Shown one piece after another: positions 17,436-24,235 of a DNA stretch of 39,221 nt. The notes under the pieces were generated by a model, which made no database searches, was not told the origin of the DNA, and worked only from the letters and a program-made list of their open reading frames with translations. Position 1 is the first letter of the stretch. Every line of letters begins with the position of its first letter. Position numbers and translations under genes: made by a program. Source of the stretch: Paludibacteraceae bacterium (GTDB taxonomy: Bacteria > Bacteroidota > Bacteroidia > Bacteroidales > Paludibacteraceae); the NCBI GenBank assembly GCA_017467185.1, contig JAFTSS010000043.1:1-39221 (forward strand), read 5' to 3'.

Positions 17436-17443
17436 CAAAGTTA
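17436..17443 (-). promoter_or_regulatory. Promoter -7 box of the Nudix regulator / ADP-ribosylhydrolase operon
   Basis: Reads TAACTTTG on the minus strand, 40 bp before the ATG at 17396. It lies between the two GTGTA-N5-TACAC palindromes, so a protein bound to either or both would block or loop it. Confidence 0.75.
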
Positions 17444-17471
17444 CAACAAATTTTTATACCCACCAAATATT

Positions 17472-17490
17472 TTGTGTATTTTTTACACAA
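17472..17490. promoter_or_regulatory. Palindromic operator candidate 2 (TTGTGTA-N5-TACACAA)
   Basis: Seven-base arms around TTTTT. It shares GTGTA-N5-TACAC with the palindrome at 17417-17431; the centres are about 57 bp apart, between five and six helical turns. It lies upstream of the -7 box on the minus strand. Confidence 0.65.
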
Positions 17491-17581
17491 CATTTCACAA
17501 CTCGCAGTATATCAACAAAAAAGCCGCACTAAAACTTTCGTTTTAGCACGACTCCCATTTACAATTATGAAGTTTTCTAAA

Positions 17582-17776
17582 TTAAATCAATTCAACAAAA
17601 ACCTCTTTACCTTCTTCTGCGATAGCCACTTTGTTCTCACGAGCCAACCAGCCAAGTGCAGCATAGATTTCTTTTTCAGTCAATTTTGTAGCTTTTTTGA
17701 TGGCTTTCAATTCCAATTTGCCACCTTCCAATGCATGCCATACAAGACCTGCATTTGTTCCAATTTTTTCAATCAT
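17582..17776 (-). CDS. Winged-helix domain protein (DUF2582 family)
   Basis: 64 residues: a single small winged helix-turn-helix domain (GLVWHALEGGKLELKAIKKATKLTEKEIYAALGWLARENKVAI) followed by a short beta wing EEGKEVFVELI. This is the usual length for the DUF2582 family in Bacteroidales and the function is not established. It is probably cytosolic and may bind nucleic acid. It has its own TAACTTTG promoter at 17896-17903 and a leader of about 110 nt. It lies divergent from the lysC gene and is separate from the Nudix operon. Confidence 0.85.
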   Translation of the reverse strand: MIEKIGTNAGLVWHALEGGKLELKAIKKATKLTEKEIYAALGWLARENKVAIAEEGKEVFVELI

Positions 17777-17895
17777 GTTTTTTTAAATTAAAATAATACT
17801 AAGAAATTACAAACTTGCGATACGAGATTGTCATCTCTCACAAATTCGACCGCAATAATTGTGCTGATGTGTAGCCAATTTTCGCAATTCGGGTG

Positions 17896-17903
17896 CAAAG
17901 TTA
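17896..17903 (-). promoter_or_regulatory. Promoter -7 box of the DUF2582 gene
   Basis: TAACTTTG on the minus strand, 120 bp before the ATG at 17776. Confidence 0.7.
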
Positions 17904-17999
17904 CAAAAAAAATCCCAAACTACCAAATCTAACTTTTTCTGTTACAATCAATAACAATAATAACCCCAAAATCATCTTGCACAATCCAAAAAAAAATCG

Positions 18000-18007
18000 T
18001 ACCTTTG
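18000..18007 (+). promoter_or_regulatory. Promoter -7 box of lysC
   Basis: TACCTTTG with a TTG -33 element at 17977-17979 (20-bp spacer). The stretch from CATCTTGC to ACCTTTGC is almost the same as the ychF promoter at 27044-27077. Confidence 0.75.
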
Positions 18008-18078
18008 CTTGCTATATTATAAACAAAAACATAATTCATATCAATATATTTTTACTATATGTCAATACCGAAAGGTTT

Positions 18079-18158
18079 GTCATTCTTCCGCCAAGATATG
18101 CCGCAGGCATAACGAAGCATATGTAAAAAAATATGTACTTATGTCATTCTGTCTAAAA
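18079..18158 (+). repeat. GTCATTCTTCCG... ~85-bp dispersed element, copy 2
   Basis: GTCATTCTTCCGCCAAGA, hairpin TATGCC-GCA-GGCATA, then TGTCATTCTGTCTAAAAA. It matches 12323-12407 closely, with the loop changed. It lies within the lysC leader if transcription starts near 18013. Confidence 0.7.
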
Positions 18159-18236
18159 ATTCACTACTAAAACTCTAAAATATAATGCCGAATGGCAAGT
18201 CTCGTTACTCGCTACTCGCTACTAATAATCTAAAAT

Positions 18237-19493
18237 ATGAAAATATATAAATTTGGAGGTGCATCAGTTAAAGATGCCAACGGCGTACGCAATCTCTGCG
18301 AAATAGTAAAACAATCTGACGAAAATCTCGTAGTTGTTATCTCTGCAATGGGCAAAATGACCAATGCCCTTGAACTCGTAGTAAATAGTTTCTTCAACCA
18401 TAAATCCGATGTTGAACATCACCTTAAGGCGGTAGTCGATTACCACGAAGCCATCATCGCCGACCTTTTTGGCGACCAACGCGACACTATCGACACCCTT
18501 ATTGCCGACCTATATGCACAACTCGACGAAATCATTTCTCAACGTCCTTCTCTAAGCTACGATTTTGAGTATGACCGCATTGTGTCATTTGGCGAGCTCC
18601 TTTCAACCACTATCGTAGCCACATATCTCTGTCATATAGGACTTCCTGCCGAATGGGTTGACGTTCGCAAATGTATCATCACCGATGCCAACCATCGCGA
18701 CGCTAATGTTGATATGGAAATCAGTCGCGACCTTTGCCGCGAAGCTTTCCTTAATAAAACACTCACAATTACTCAAGGCTTCCTCGCTGGTACTAAAACT
18801 AATCAAACTACAACTCTCGGCCGTGAAGGTTCCGACTACACTGCCGCAATCCTTGCCAATCTTCTTGATGCCGAAACTGTAACAATTTGGAAAGACGTGC
18901 CTGGCGTGATGAATGCCGACCCAAAACTCTACGACAACGTTCAAATCATACCAATTCTTTCTTACAAAGAGGCTATCGAACTCAGCTACTGTGGTGCATC
19001 TGTAATCCACCCAAAAACAGTTAAACCTCTACAAAACAAACGAATACCACTTCACGTCAAATCGTTTGTTCACCCAACTGAACCTGGTTCTGTAATCACC
19101 AACTACACCGAGCGTCTCGATCTTCCACCTATCTACATCAACAAACGCAATCAAGTGCTTCTCTCGCTCACTCCTCGCGATTTCTCTTTCATCGCCGAAG
19201 AGCGACTCAGCAAAATATTTGGCGTACTCGCGTCATATCGTCTCAAATCAAGCCTCGTACAAACTGCTGCTATCAGTTTCTCGCTCTGCGTTGACTACAA
19301 CGAAATCAACTTCCAACGTATGATCGACGAACTCAAAGACGAATACGAAGTACTCTACAACACCGATGTCGAACTCATCACTATCCGCCACTATACCAAA
19401 GAGATAGTCGATAAACTCATCGGCGAACGCCTCGTTTTCGTAGAACAACGCAACCGCGTCACTGCCCGCTTCGTCGTCCCTGCCAATCAATAA
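18237..19493 (+). CDS. lysC: Aspartate kinase
   Basis: Phosphorylates aspartate at the first step of the lysine, threonine and methionine pathway (and of diaminopimelate for peptidoglycan). 418 residues. Kinase motifs are KFGGASVKDANGVRNL (residues 3-18), VVISAMGKMTNAL, FGELLST and GREGSDYTAAILANLL (about 197-212). VWKDV-type TIWKDVPGVMNADP and SYKEAIELSYCGASVIHPKTVKPL follow. The C-terminal ~110 residues form the ACT regulatory region but are short and weakly conserved, so feedback by lysine or threonine cannot be told. It is monofunctional, with no homoserine dehydrogenase part. The ATG follows a promoter at 18000 and a long leader with CTCGCTA repeats that is also found before ychF. Confidence 0.95.
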   Translation: MKIYKFGGASVKDANGVRNLCEIVKQSDENLVVVISAMGKMTNALELVVNSFFNHKSDVEHHLKAVVDYHEAIIADLFGDQRDTIDTLIADLYAQLDEIISQRPSLSYDFEYDRIVSFGELLSTTIVATYLCHIGLPAEWVDVRKCIITDANHRDANVDMEISRDLCREAFLNKTLTITQGFLAGTKTNQTTTLGREGSDYTAAILANLLDAETVTIWKDVPGVMNADPKLYDNVQIIPILSYKEAIELSYCGASVIHPKTVKPLQNKRIPLHVKSFVHPTEPGSVITNYTERLDLPPIYINKRNQVLLSLTPRDFSFIAEERLSKIFGVLASYRLKSSLVQTAAISFSLCVDYNEINFQRMIDELKDEYEVLYNTDVELITIRHYTKEIVDKLIGERLVFVEQRNRVTARFVVPANQ

Positions 19494-19520
19494 GACATAC
19501 GTCCTTCTGTTTTTCGTATA

Positions 19521-19600
19521 TTTATTAAACACAAATTGCCATTAATTATCCATTAATAAAAAAATAATTTACGATTAATTTACGAAAATTTGCGTTAAAA
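19521..19600. repeat. AT-rich imperfect palindrome, copy C
   Basis: TTTATTAAACACAAATTGCC...TTAATTTACGAAAATTTGCGTTAAAA, the same layout as copies A and B. It is followed by ATGTCCTCTTGTCTAAAA, which is repeated after copy D at 19741-19758. Confidence 0.75.
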
Positions 19601-19630
19601 AAGAAAATCATGTCCTCTTGTCTAAAATAT

Positions 19631-19731
19631 TAAACGTAAATTTTATCGCCAAAGGCTCAAAGACCGATGGTTATCATTAATTATCCATTAAATAAAAATT
19701 TACGATTAATTTACGGAAATTTACGTTAAAA
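19631..19731. repeat. AT-rich imperfect palindrome, copy D with internal insertion
   Basis: TAAACGTAAATTTT ... ATTTACGTTAAA. The middle contains an extra phrase, TCGCCAAAGGCTCAAAGACC, not seen in the other copies but resembling TTCGCCAAGGCTCAAGACC near 38744 inside the second MITE-like element. It precedes the DUF2461 gene. Confidence 0.7.
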
Positions 19732-19761
19732 AAGAAAATCATGTCCTCTTGTCTAAAAAAA

Positions 19762-20430
19762 ATGAATACAATTCTACCATTTTTACAAGACTTAGCACAA
19801 AACAACAATCGCTCGTGGTTTCAACAAAACCGCGAGCGATATGATATTGCACGCCAAGCTGTACTCGACCTCACCGCCACACTCATTGCCGAAATCGGAC
19901 AATTCGACCCGCAAGTGCGCTACCTCGAACCTAAAGAATGTCTATTCCGCATCTACCGCGACACCCGATTTTCGCTCGACAAATCACCTTACAAACGCCA
20001 CTTCGGCTCATACATCGCCATGAACGGCGGACATCGCAGTCTATTTTCTGGCTACTACATCCACCTCGAGCCAGGCAATTGTATGTTATCCGGCGGCATT
20101 TGGTGTGCTGACAATCAAGGCATCAAACGCTTCCGTTCTTATATCGACACCGAATACGAAGAATTGTTCGACATCATGGCTCAACCCGATTTCAAACACT
20201 ATTTTGGCGACCATCTCACCTGTTTCGAGTCACTCAAACGCCCACCTATGGGCTATCCAGCCGACCACCCAGCCATCGAACTACTCAAAATGAAACAATG
20301 GCTCACCTCTCACCATTTCGATGACTCGCTACTCAATTCACCCCAACAACTCATCAACCACCTCACACAAGCCGCCCACGCAATGATGCCATTCTCCCAT
20401 TGGTGCAACCGTGGACTACTTGAACCTTGA
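19762..20430 (+). CDS. DUF2461 family protein (TIGR02453)
   Basis: 222 residues from MNTILPFLQDLAQNNNRSWF. An upstream in-frame ATG at 19741 would only add MSSCLKK, which is encoded by the repeat phrase also found at 19610, so 19762 is preferred. Family blocks are NNRSWFQQNRERYD, LFRIYRDTRFSLDKSPYKRHFGSYI, GYYIHLEPGNCMLSGGIW and a C-terminal FSHWCNRGLLEP. The family is common and of unknown function. There is no signal peptide or membrane segment, so it is cytosolic. Confidence 0.88.
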   Translation: MNTILPFLQDLAQNNNRSWFQQNRERYDIARQAVLDLTATLIAEIGQFDPQVRYLEPKECLFRIYRDTRFSLDKSPYKRHFGSYIAMNGGHRSLFSGYYIHLEPGNCMLSGGIWCADNQGIKRFRSYIDTEYEELFDIMAQPDFKHYFGDHLTCFESLKRPPMGYPADHPAIELLKMKQWLTSHHFDDSLLNSPQQLINHLTQAAHAMMPFSHWCNRGLLEP

Positions 20431-20545
20431 AAATACGACACACTACAATCAATCGTTATATCGAAATCTATAGTAACTATAGCCTCTATAGTCACTATTA
20501 TTACTAAAACTTAAGACTTACAGCTATTTCTTGTCTAAAAAAACT

Positions 20546-21820
20546 ATGGCTAAATTCGAACTATTCATAGCAAATCGCTTCAACCGCGAAGAACGCGACA
20601 ACAAAAGCATGTCGCGCCCTGCTGTGCGAATTGCCATAATAGGAATAACCCTCGGCCTCGCTGTAATGCTAATCTCCATAGCCGTAATCATCGGTTTCAA
20701 AAGCGAGGTACGCAATCAAATCATCGGTTTCGGAAGTCACATACAAGTGATGTCATACAACAACTACAACTCACTACAAACCGAACCCGTAAACCTTACA
20801 CCTCAACTTGATAGCCTACTAAAAACAACCCCAAACGTCAATGATATACAACACATTGCCACTCAGCCTGGCATTATCCACACAGAAGAGGCTTTTCAAG
20901 GCATACTTCTCAAAGGCGTTGACTCAACCTACAACTGGGAATTCTTCTCACAAAACTTAATCGAAGGCACAACCGATATATTGTCCCCCTGTCTTAGGGG
21001 GACGAGCGGAGCGGAGGGGGTTAATAACTCCTCACTAATAAGCTCTTCCATCGCTCGCACAATGAATCTAACAGTAGGCGACTCCTACACCGTCTATTTT
21101 GCATCAAACAGTGGACTTCGTGCTCGCAAATTCACCGTATCTGGCATATACCAAACCACTTTTGCCGATTACGATAAATTATATATAATCACCGACATCA
21201 ATCACATCCAACGCTTAAATCGTTGGGAAAAGAATCAATTCTCCTCTCTCGAAATATTAGTTGACGACTACTCTCGTCTCAACCAAACAGCAGCCGACCT
21301 ATTCAACAAAATAATCTTATATTCCCACAATACCGACATTCTCTATCGTGTCGAAACCATCGAAACTCTCACTCCGCAAATATTCGACTGGCTCGATATG
21401 CTCGACATGAATGCCATCGTCATCATCATACTAATGCTTGCCGTATCAGGCTTTTGTGTTATCTCGGGGTTACTTATCCTTATCCTTGAGCGCTCCGCCA
21501 CTATCGGACTACTCAAATCACTCGGAGCCAACAACTGGACTATCCGAAAAATATTTCTCACCCAATCGGCATACCTCATCTCACGCGGAATGCTTTGGGG
21601 AAATATCATTGGAATAACTATAATCGCAATCCAATATTTCACCCACGCAATCCCTCTTGACCCTACATCTTACTATGTTGACCATGTCCCTGTTCAACTA
21701 TCTATATCAGCATGGCTACTTATCAACATAGGCCTCGCCGCTGCCTCTATTCTCATGCTCGTAGGCCCATCCTACTTCGTCACTCGCATTTCTCCAGCTG
21801 AAGCAATGAGAAAAGAGTGA
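20546..21820 (+). CDS. FtsX-like ABC transporter permease (LolC/LolE-type)
   Basis: 424 residues from the ATG at 20546 (MAKFELFIANRF); an upstream TTG at 20531 is less likely. It has four membrane segments: one near the start (about 25-48), then a ~240-residue periplasmic region, then three (about 288-312, 335-360 and 385-410). This is the MacB/LolCE topology. N-terminal FIANRFN resembles the FIA-R-(Y/F) start of LolC/LolE, which extract lipoproteins from the inner membrane with the ATPase LolD. No LolD gene is next to it here. Residues about 146-160 (LSPCLRGTSGAEGVNN) are encoded by the C-rich hairpin element at 20983-21023 and are probably an in-frame insertion in the periplasmic region. 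Confidence 0.88.
   Translation: MAKFELFIANRFNREERDNKSMSRPAVRIAIIGITLGLAVMLISIAVIIGFKSEVRNQIIGFGSHIQVMSYNNYNSLQTEPVNLTPQLDSLLKTTPNVNDIQHIATQPGIIHTEEAFQGILLKGVDSTYNWEFFSQNLIEGTTDILSPCLRGTSGAEGVNNSSLISSSIARTMNLTVGDSYTVYFASNSGLRARKFTVSGIYQTTFADYDKLYIITDINHIQRLNRWEKNQFSSLEILVDDYSRLNQTAADLFNKIILYSHNTDILYRVETIETLTPQIFDWLDMLDMNAIVIIILMLAVSGFCVISGLLILILERSATIGLLKSLGANNWTIRKIFLTQSAYLISRGMLWGNIIGITIIAIQYFTHAIPLDPTSYYVDHVPVQLSISAWLLINIGLAAASILMLVGPSYFVTRISPAEAMRKE
20983..21023. repeat. C-rich hairpin element inside the LolC/E-like gene
   Basis: GTCCCCCTGTCTTAGGGGGA then CGAGCGGAGCGGAGGGGGTT. Same element as at 14215-14256 (in waaA), 33938-33980, 35732-35766 and 38414-38456. CCCCC can pair with either GGGGG block. 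Confidence 0.8.
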
Positions 21821-21899
21821 TTTAGGCAACTATAAAAACTATCGTAACTATAAAAATTATAGCGACTATAACTGCTATAGTTTTTATACTTCTCAACCG

Positions 21900-22082
21900 C
21901 GTTTTTGACTTCGCCTCATAAAAACTCTCTCTTCCTATCTGCGTTTTTGGCTTCGCCCAAAAAAACTCTCTCTTCCTATCTGCGTTTTTGGCTTCGCCCA
22001 AAAAAACTCTCTCTTCCTATCTGCGTTTTTGGCTTCGCCCAAAAAAACTCTCTCTTCCTATCTGCGTTTTTGGCTTCGCCCA
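21900..22082. repeat. 41-bp tandem repeat, about 4.5 units
   Basis: Units start at 21900 (variant), 21941, 21982, 22023 and 22064 (partial). Each unit begins GCGTTTTTGGCTTCGCCC and continues AAAAAAACTCTCTCTTCC. Three inner units are identical as read. It is open in several frames because the unit has no stops, and 41 is not a multiple of three, so coding is unlikely. Confidence 0.9.
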
Positions 22083-22097
22083 AAACGCTCACACTCG

Positions 22098-22243
22098 GCA
22101 AACAAAAAAAGGAAACAAGACTTATTCGTTCCGAATAAACATAAAAAATTAAAAAGACCCAACTTCCAAATAAATTTGGTGTTGGGTCCTTTTAATTTTT
22201 TACTTTGCGCTACGCACAAAGCCTTGTTTCCTTTTTTGTTTGC
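22098..22243. repeat. Nested inverted repeat at the rplS 3' end
   Basis: The outer arms (22098-22119 and 22223-22243) are reverse complements with one indel, GCAAACAAAAAA...GGAAACAAG. Inside are three smaller hairpins: TTATTCG/CGAATAA (22122-22138), the GACCCAAC/GTTGGGTC terminator stem, and CTTTGCGC/GCACAAAG (22203-22221). The whole could fold as a multi-arm structure. Confidence 0.75.
22144..22200. terminator. Bidirectional terminator between the LolC/E-like gene and rplS
   Basis: AAAAATTAAAAAGACCCAAC pairs with GTTGGGTCCTTTTAATTTTT across a 17-base loop, with A/T runs on both sides. Serves convergent transcripts. Confidence 0.85.
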
Positions 22244-22249
22244 TCTCGA

Positions 22250-22597
22250 TTAACCGCGTTTTTCAGCAATACGAGCAGCTTTACCTGTAAGGTTACGGAG
22301 GTAATACAATTTAGCACGACGTACTTTACCAATTTTATTAACCTCGATTTTGTCGATAAATGGAGAGTTCATAGGGAAGATACGTTCAACACCTACGTTG
22401 TCTGACATTTTACGAACTGTGAAGCGTTTTGTATCACCGTGACCTGTAATTTTGATAACTACACCACGATAACGTTGAATACGCTCTTTGTTACCCTCTT
22501 TAATGCGGTAATCTACTGTAATAGTGTCTCCACTTTTGAATTTTGGGAGATTGTTCTCTACTGCAAAAGCTTGTTCTGCAATTTTAATAAAATCCAT
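22250..22597 (-). CDS. rplS: 50S ribosomal protein L19
   Basis: 115 residues from [11 protein letters not shown] at 22597; the open frame extends 13 codons upstream but L19 starts here. It sits at the 30S-50S interface. Family blocks are [57 protein letters not shown] and [21 protein letters not shown]. The length is standard. It is transcribed alone, with a promoter at 22682-22689 and a leader of about 80 nt rich in short complementary segments, which may serve autoregulation. It ends in the nested inverted repeat described above. Confidence 0.97.
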   Translation of the reverse strand: MDFIKIAEQAFAVENNLPKFKSGDTITVDYRIKEGNKERIQRYRGVVIKITGHGDTKRFTVRKMSDNVGVERIFPMNSPFIDKIEVNKIGKVRRAKLYYLRNLTGKAARIAEKRG

Positions 22598-22681
22598 TGT
22601 TAATGAATGATTTAAGAGTAAATAATTGTGCAGCATTCACGAGGGTCACTATTCCTCACCAGCGGCTACACATAACGGGCG

Positions 22682-22689
22682 CAAAGTTA
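22682..22689 (-). promoter_or_regulatory. Promoter -7 box of rplS
   Basis: TAACTTTG on the minus strand, 85 bp before the rplS ATG. A poly-T stretch lies just upstream of the box. Confidence 0.75.
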
Positions 22690-22775
22690 CAACTTTTTTT
22701 TCATTCCCACAACACTTTTTAGTTGAAATGTGAAATGTGAAAGTTGAAAATTACAATAACACCTCAAAAATATAC

Positions 22776-22900
22776 TATAAATAGCTATAATAGTTATAGT
22801 TACTATAGCTGCTATAGTCTCTATAGTTGCTATAGTTGCTATAGTCGCTATAGTTGCTATAATCGCTATAGTTGCTATAATCGCTATAGTAGCTATATCT
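22776..22900. repeat. CTATAG-type 9-bp minisatellite
   Basis: About 14 units of the type GCTATAGTT, GCTATAATC and ACTATAGCT. The palindromic core CTATAG recurs every 9 bases. Smaller clusters lie at 20462-20500, 21829-21885, 7675-7715 (inside the DUF3078 gene) and 38820-38850. It sits in the 22690-22960 gap between rplS and tonB; no gene is supported. Confidence 0.85.
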
Positions 22901-22907
22901 ATCAATA

Positions 22908-22940
22908 AAAAAAGTAGCAAGTCTTTCGACTTACTACTTT
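22908..22940 (-). terminator. tonB terminator
   Basis: AAAGTAGCAAGTC pairs with GACTTACTACTTT (one mismatch) around TTTC. On the minus strand it is followed by T's (A-run 22907-22913). About 20 bp after the tonB stop. Confidence 0.75.
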
Positions 22941-22960
22941 CTACATATATCTCAAAAAGA

Positions 22961-23650
22961 TTATTGCAAACGGAACGATACTGGCACTGTATATTTACAA
23001 GATACAGCTTTACCACGTTGTTTACCAGGTTTCCAATTAGGCATGTTCTCAATCAAACGAATAGCTTCTTTGTCCAAAGATTTATCAACGCCTTTAAGAA
23101 CTACGATATCGCGAATAGTACCATCTTTCCATACTGTAAATTGGCAAATTACACGACCTTGGATACCATTTTCAGCAGCAACAACAGGGTAACGTACGTT
23201 ATCAGAGAAGTATTTCATCAATTTTTGCATACCACCAGGGAATTCAGGCATCTCTTCTACAACCACGAACACCTCTTCAATTTCCTCTTCCTCTTCTTCT
23301 TCTTCGATAATTACTTGTTTGATTTCAACAACTTCGTCTTTTTTATCCTCAGAAGAGAAGTCAACATCTTCTGTTTCTACGTCGTCTTCCACAATCTTGA
23401 TTTCTTCGATTACTTCAGGAACCTCTTCTGGCTCTGGAGGTGGTGGAGGAGTCTCTTCTTGGAAGGTTTGGTCAATTTGAATTTCCTCTTCTACAAGGAA
23501 ATCTTCATTTACTACTTCGTGAACTGTAATTTCACGTTGTGTCCACTCAAAAGCGGTGTACAAAATAGCCAAGGCTACAATCAAACCCATGAAGACAAAG
23601 GTCAATCTTTTGTCTTCCAAATTGGCTTTTGGCGATTTCTTTATTTCCAT
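22961..23650 (-). CDS. tonB: TonB family energy transducer
   Basis: 229 residues. Short cytosolic N-terminus, one membrane helix (about 17-33, LTFVFMGLIVALAILYTAF), a periplasmic Pro/Glu-rich stretch (TPPPPPEPEEVPEVIEE at about 66-82), a run of glutamates (EEEEEEEE), then the TonB C-terminal domain from about 140. That domain has FPGGMQKLMKYFSDNVRYPVVAAENGIQGRVICQFTV, DGTIRDIVVLKG and PNWKPGKQRGKAVSCKYTVPVSFRL. The protein links the ExbB/ExbD proton channel to outer-membrane transporters. In Bacteroidales this form often occurs as one of several TonB paralogues. Acidic spacers like this are usual in the group. It is transcribed alone. Confidence 0.93.
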   Translation of the reverse strand: MEIKKSPKANLEDKRLTFVFMGLIVALAILYTAFEWTQREITVHEVVNEDFLVEEEIQIDQTFQEETPPPPPEPEEVPEVIEEIKIVEDDVETEDVDFSSEDKKDEVVEIKQVIIEEEEEEEEIEEVFVVVEEMPEFPGGMQKLMKYFSDNVRYPVVAAENGIQGRVICQFTVWKDGTIRDIVVLKGVDKSLDKEAIRLIENMPNWKPGKQRGKAVSCKYTVPVSFRLQ

Positions 23651-23703
23651 AATTTATTTTGTTTATTTTTTTATGCAGTTTATTCCTATGCAAAATAACT
23701 TCG

Positions 23704-23711
23704 CAAATGTA
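23704..23711 (-). promoter_or_regulatory. Promoter -7 box of tonB
   Basis: TACATTTG on the minus strand, about 55 bp before the ATG at 23650. Confidence 0.65.
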
Positions 23712-23954
23712 CACATTTTTTTTCAAATAACACACTCTTTTTTTGTTTTTTTTATTTTTATACTTTTTCAAGGATTTAAGTCCCTGATTTTTTAGCCTTT
23801 AAGCATTTTAATCTATAAAACACAAAATAAATATTCATAAAGAAAAACCAAAACACACTAATATTCAACAGCAAAATAAAACAAAAAAATAGCAAAAATA
23901 TTCTATTTTAAAGGTTATTTTTCCGATTTATAGCAAATTTCCACCATTTTTTTG
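23712..23954. other. AT-rich intergenic region between tonB and the uvrA promoter
   Basis: About 240 bp, strongly A/T rich with poly-T and poly-A runs. It holds divergent promoters at its two ends. I see no gene or clear structure in the middle. Confidence 0.5.
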
Positions 23955-23962
23955 TAACTTTG
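23955..23962 (+). promoter_or_regulatory. Promoter -7 box of uvrA
   Basis: TAACTTTG. Transcription should start near 23969, so the minisatellite that follows would be in the mRNA leader. Confidence 0.75.
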
Positions 23963-23977
23963 CAATATTATTTATGG

Positions 23978-24202
23978 TCGGACGGGTCGGACAGGTCGGA
24001 CGGGTCGGACAGGTCAGACAAGTCAGACGGGTCGGACAGGTCGGACGAGTCGGACAAGTCGGACAGGTCGGACAAGTCGGACGGGTCGGACAGGTCAGAC
24101 AAGTCAGACGGGTCGGACAGGTCGGACAAGTCGGACAGGTCAGACGGGTCAGACGGGTCGGACAGGTCGGACAGGTCAGACAGGTCGGACAGGTCGGACG
24201 GG
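23978..24202 (+). repeat. TCGGACAGG 9-bp minisatellite in the uvrA leader, 25 units
   Basis: 25 consecutive 9-mers of the form TCRGACRRG (mostly TCGGACAGG, TCGGACGGG, TCAGACAAG). It lies between the promoter and the uvrA ATG at 24236. No frame gains stops because nine is a multiple of three. A short frame from ATG 23974 to TAA 24246 reads through it (VGR/VGQ repeats) and overlaps the uvrA start by 11 bases. A shorter relative lies in the DUF3078 gene at 7225-7345. Confidence 0.9.
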
Positions 24203-24235
24203 TCAAAGCAGACACAAAAAAACAACACAAAAAAC

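Larger units (their letters stand above)
17777..18236. other. Divergent intergenic region, DUF2582 gene / lysC
   Basis: 460 bp without a gene. It holds two divergent promoters (minus 17896-17903, plus 18000-18007), the ~85-bp element at 18079-18158, and a TCGCTACTCGCTACTCGCTA microrepeat just before the lysC ATG. Confidence 0.7.

Noticed and set aside
21905-22138. 77-residue frame through the 41-bp tandem repeat
   Set aside because: The period is not a multiple of three, so the peptide shifts frame at each unit; no start signal or promoter.
22687-23052. Ile/Ala/Thr-repeat frame on the minus strand
   Set aside because: It is the CTATAG minisatellite translated and overlaps the tonB 3' end.
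23960-24235. N-terminal Ser-Asp extension of UvrA
   Set aside because: The only start is a TTG inside the -7 box, and UvrA proteins begin at the MSDKTINL position; the extension is the minisatellite read in frame.
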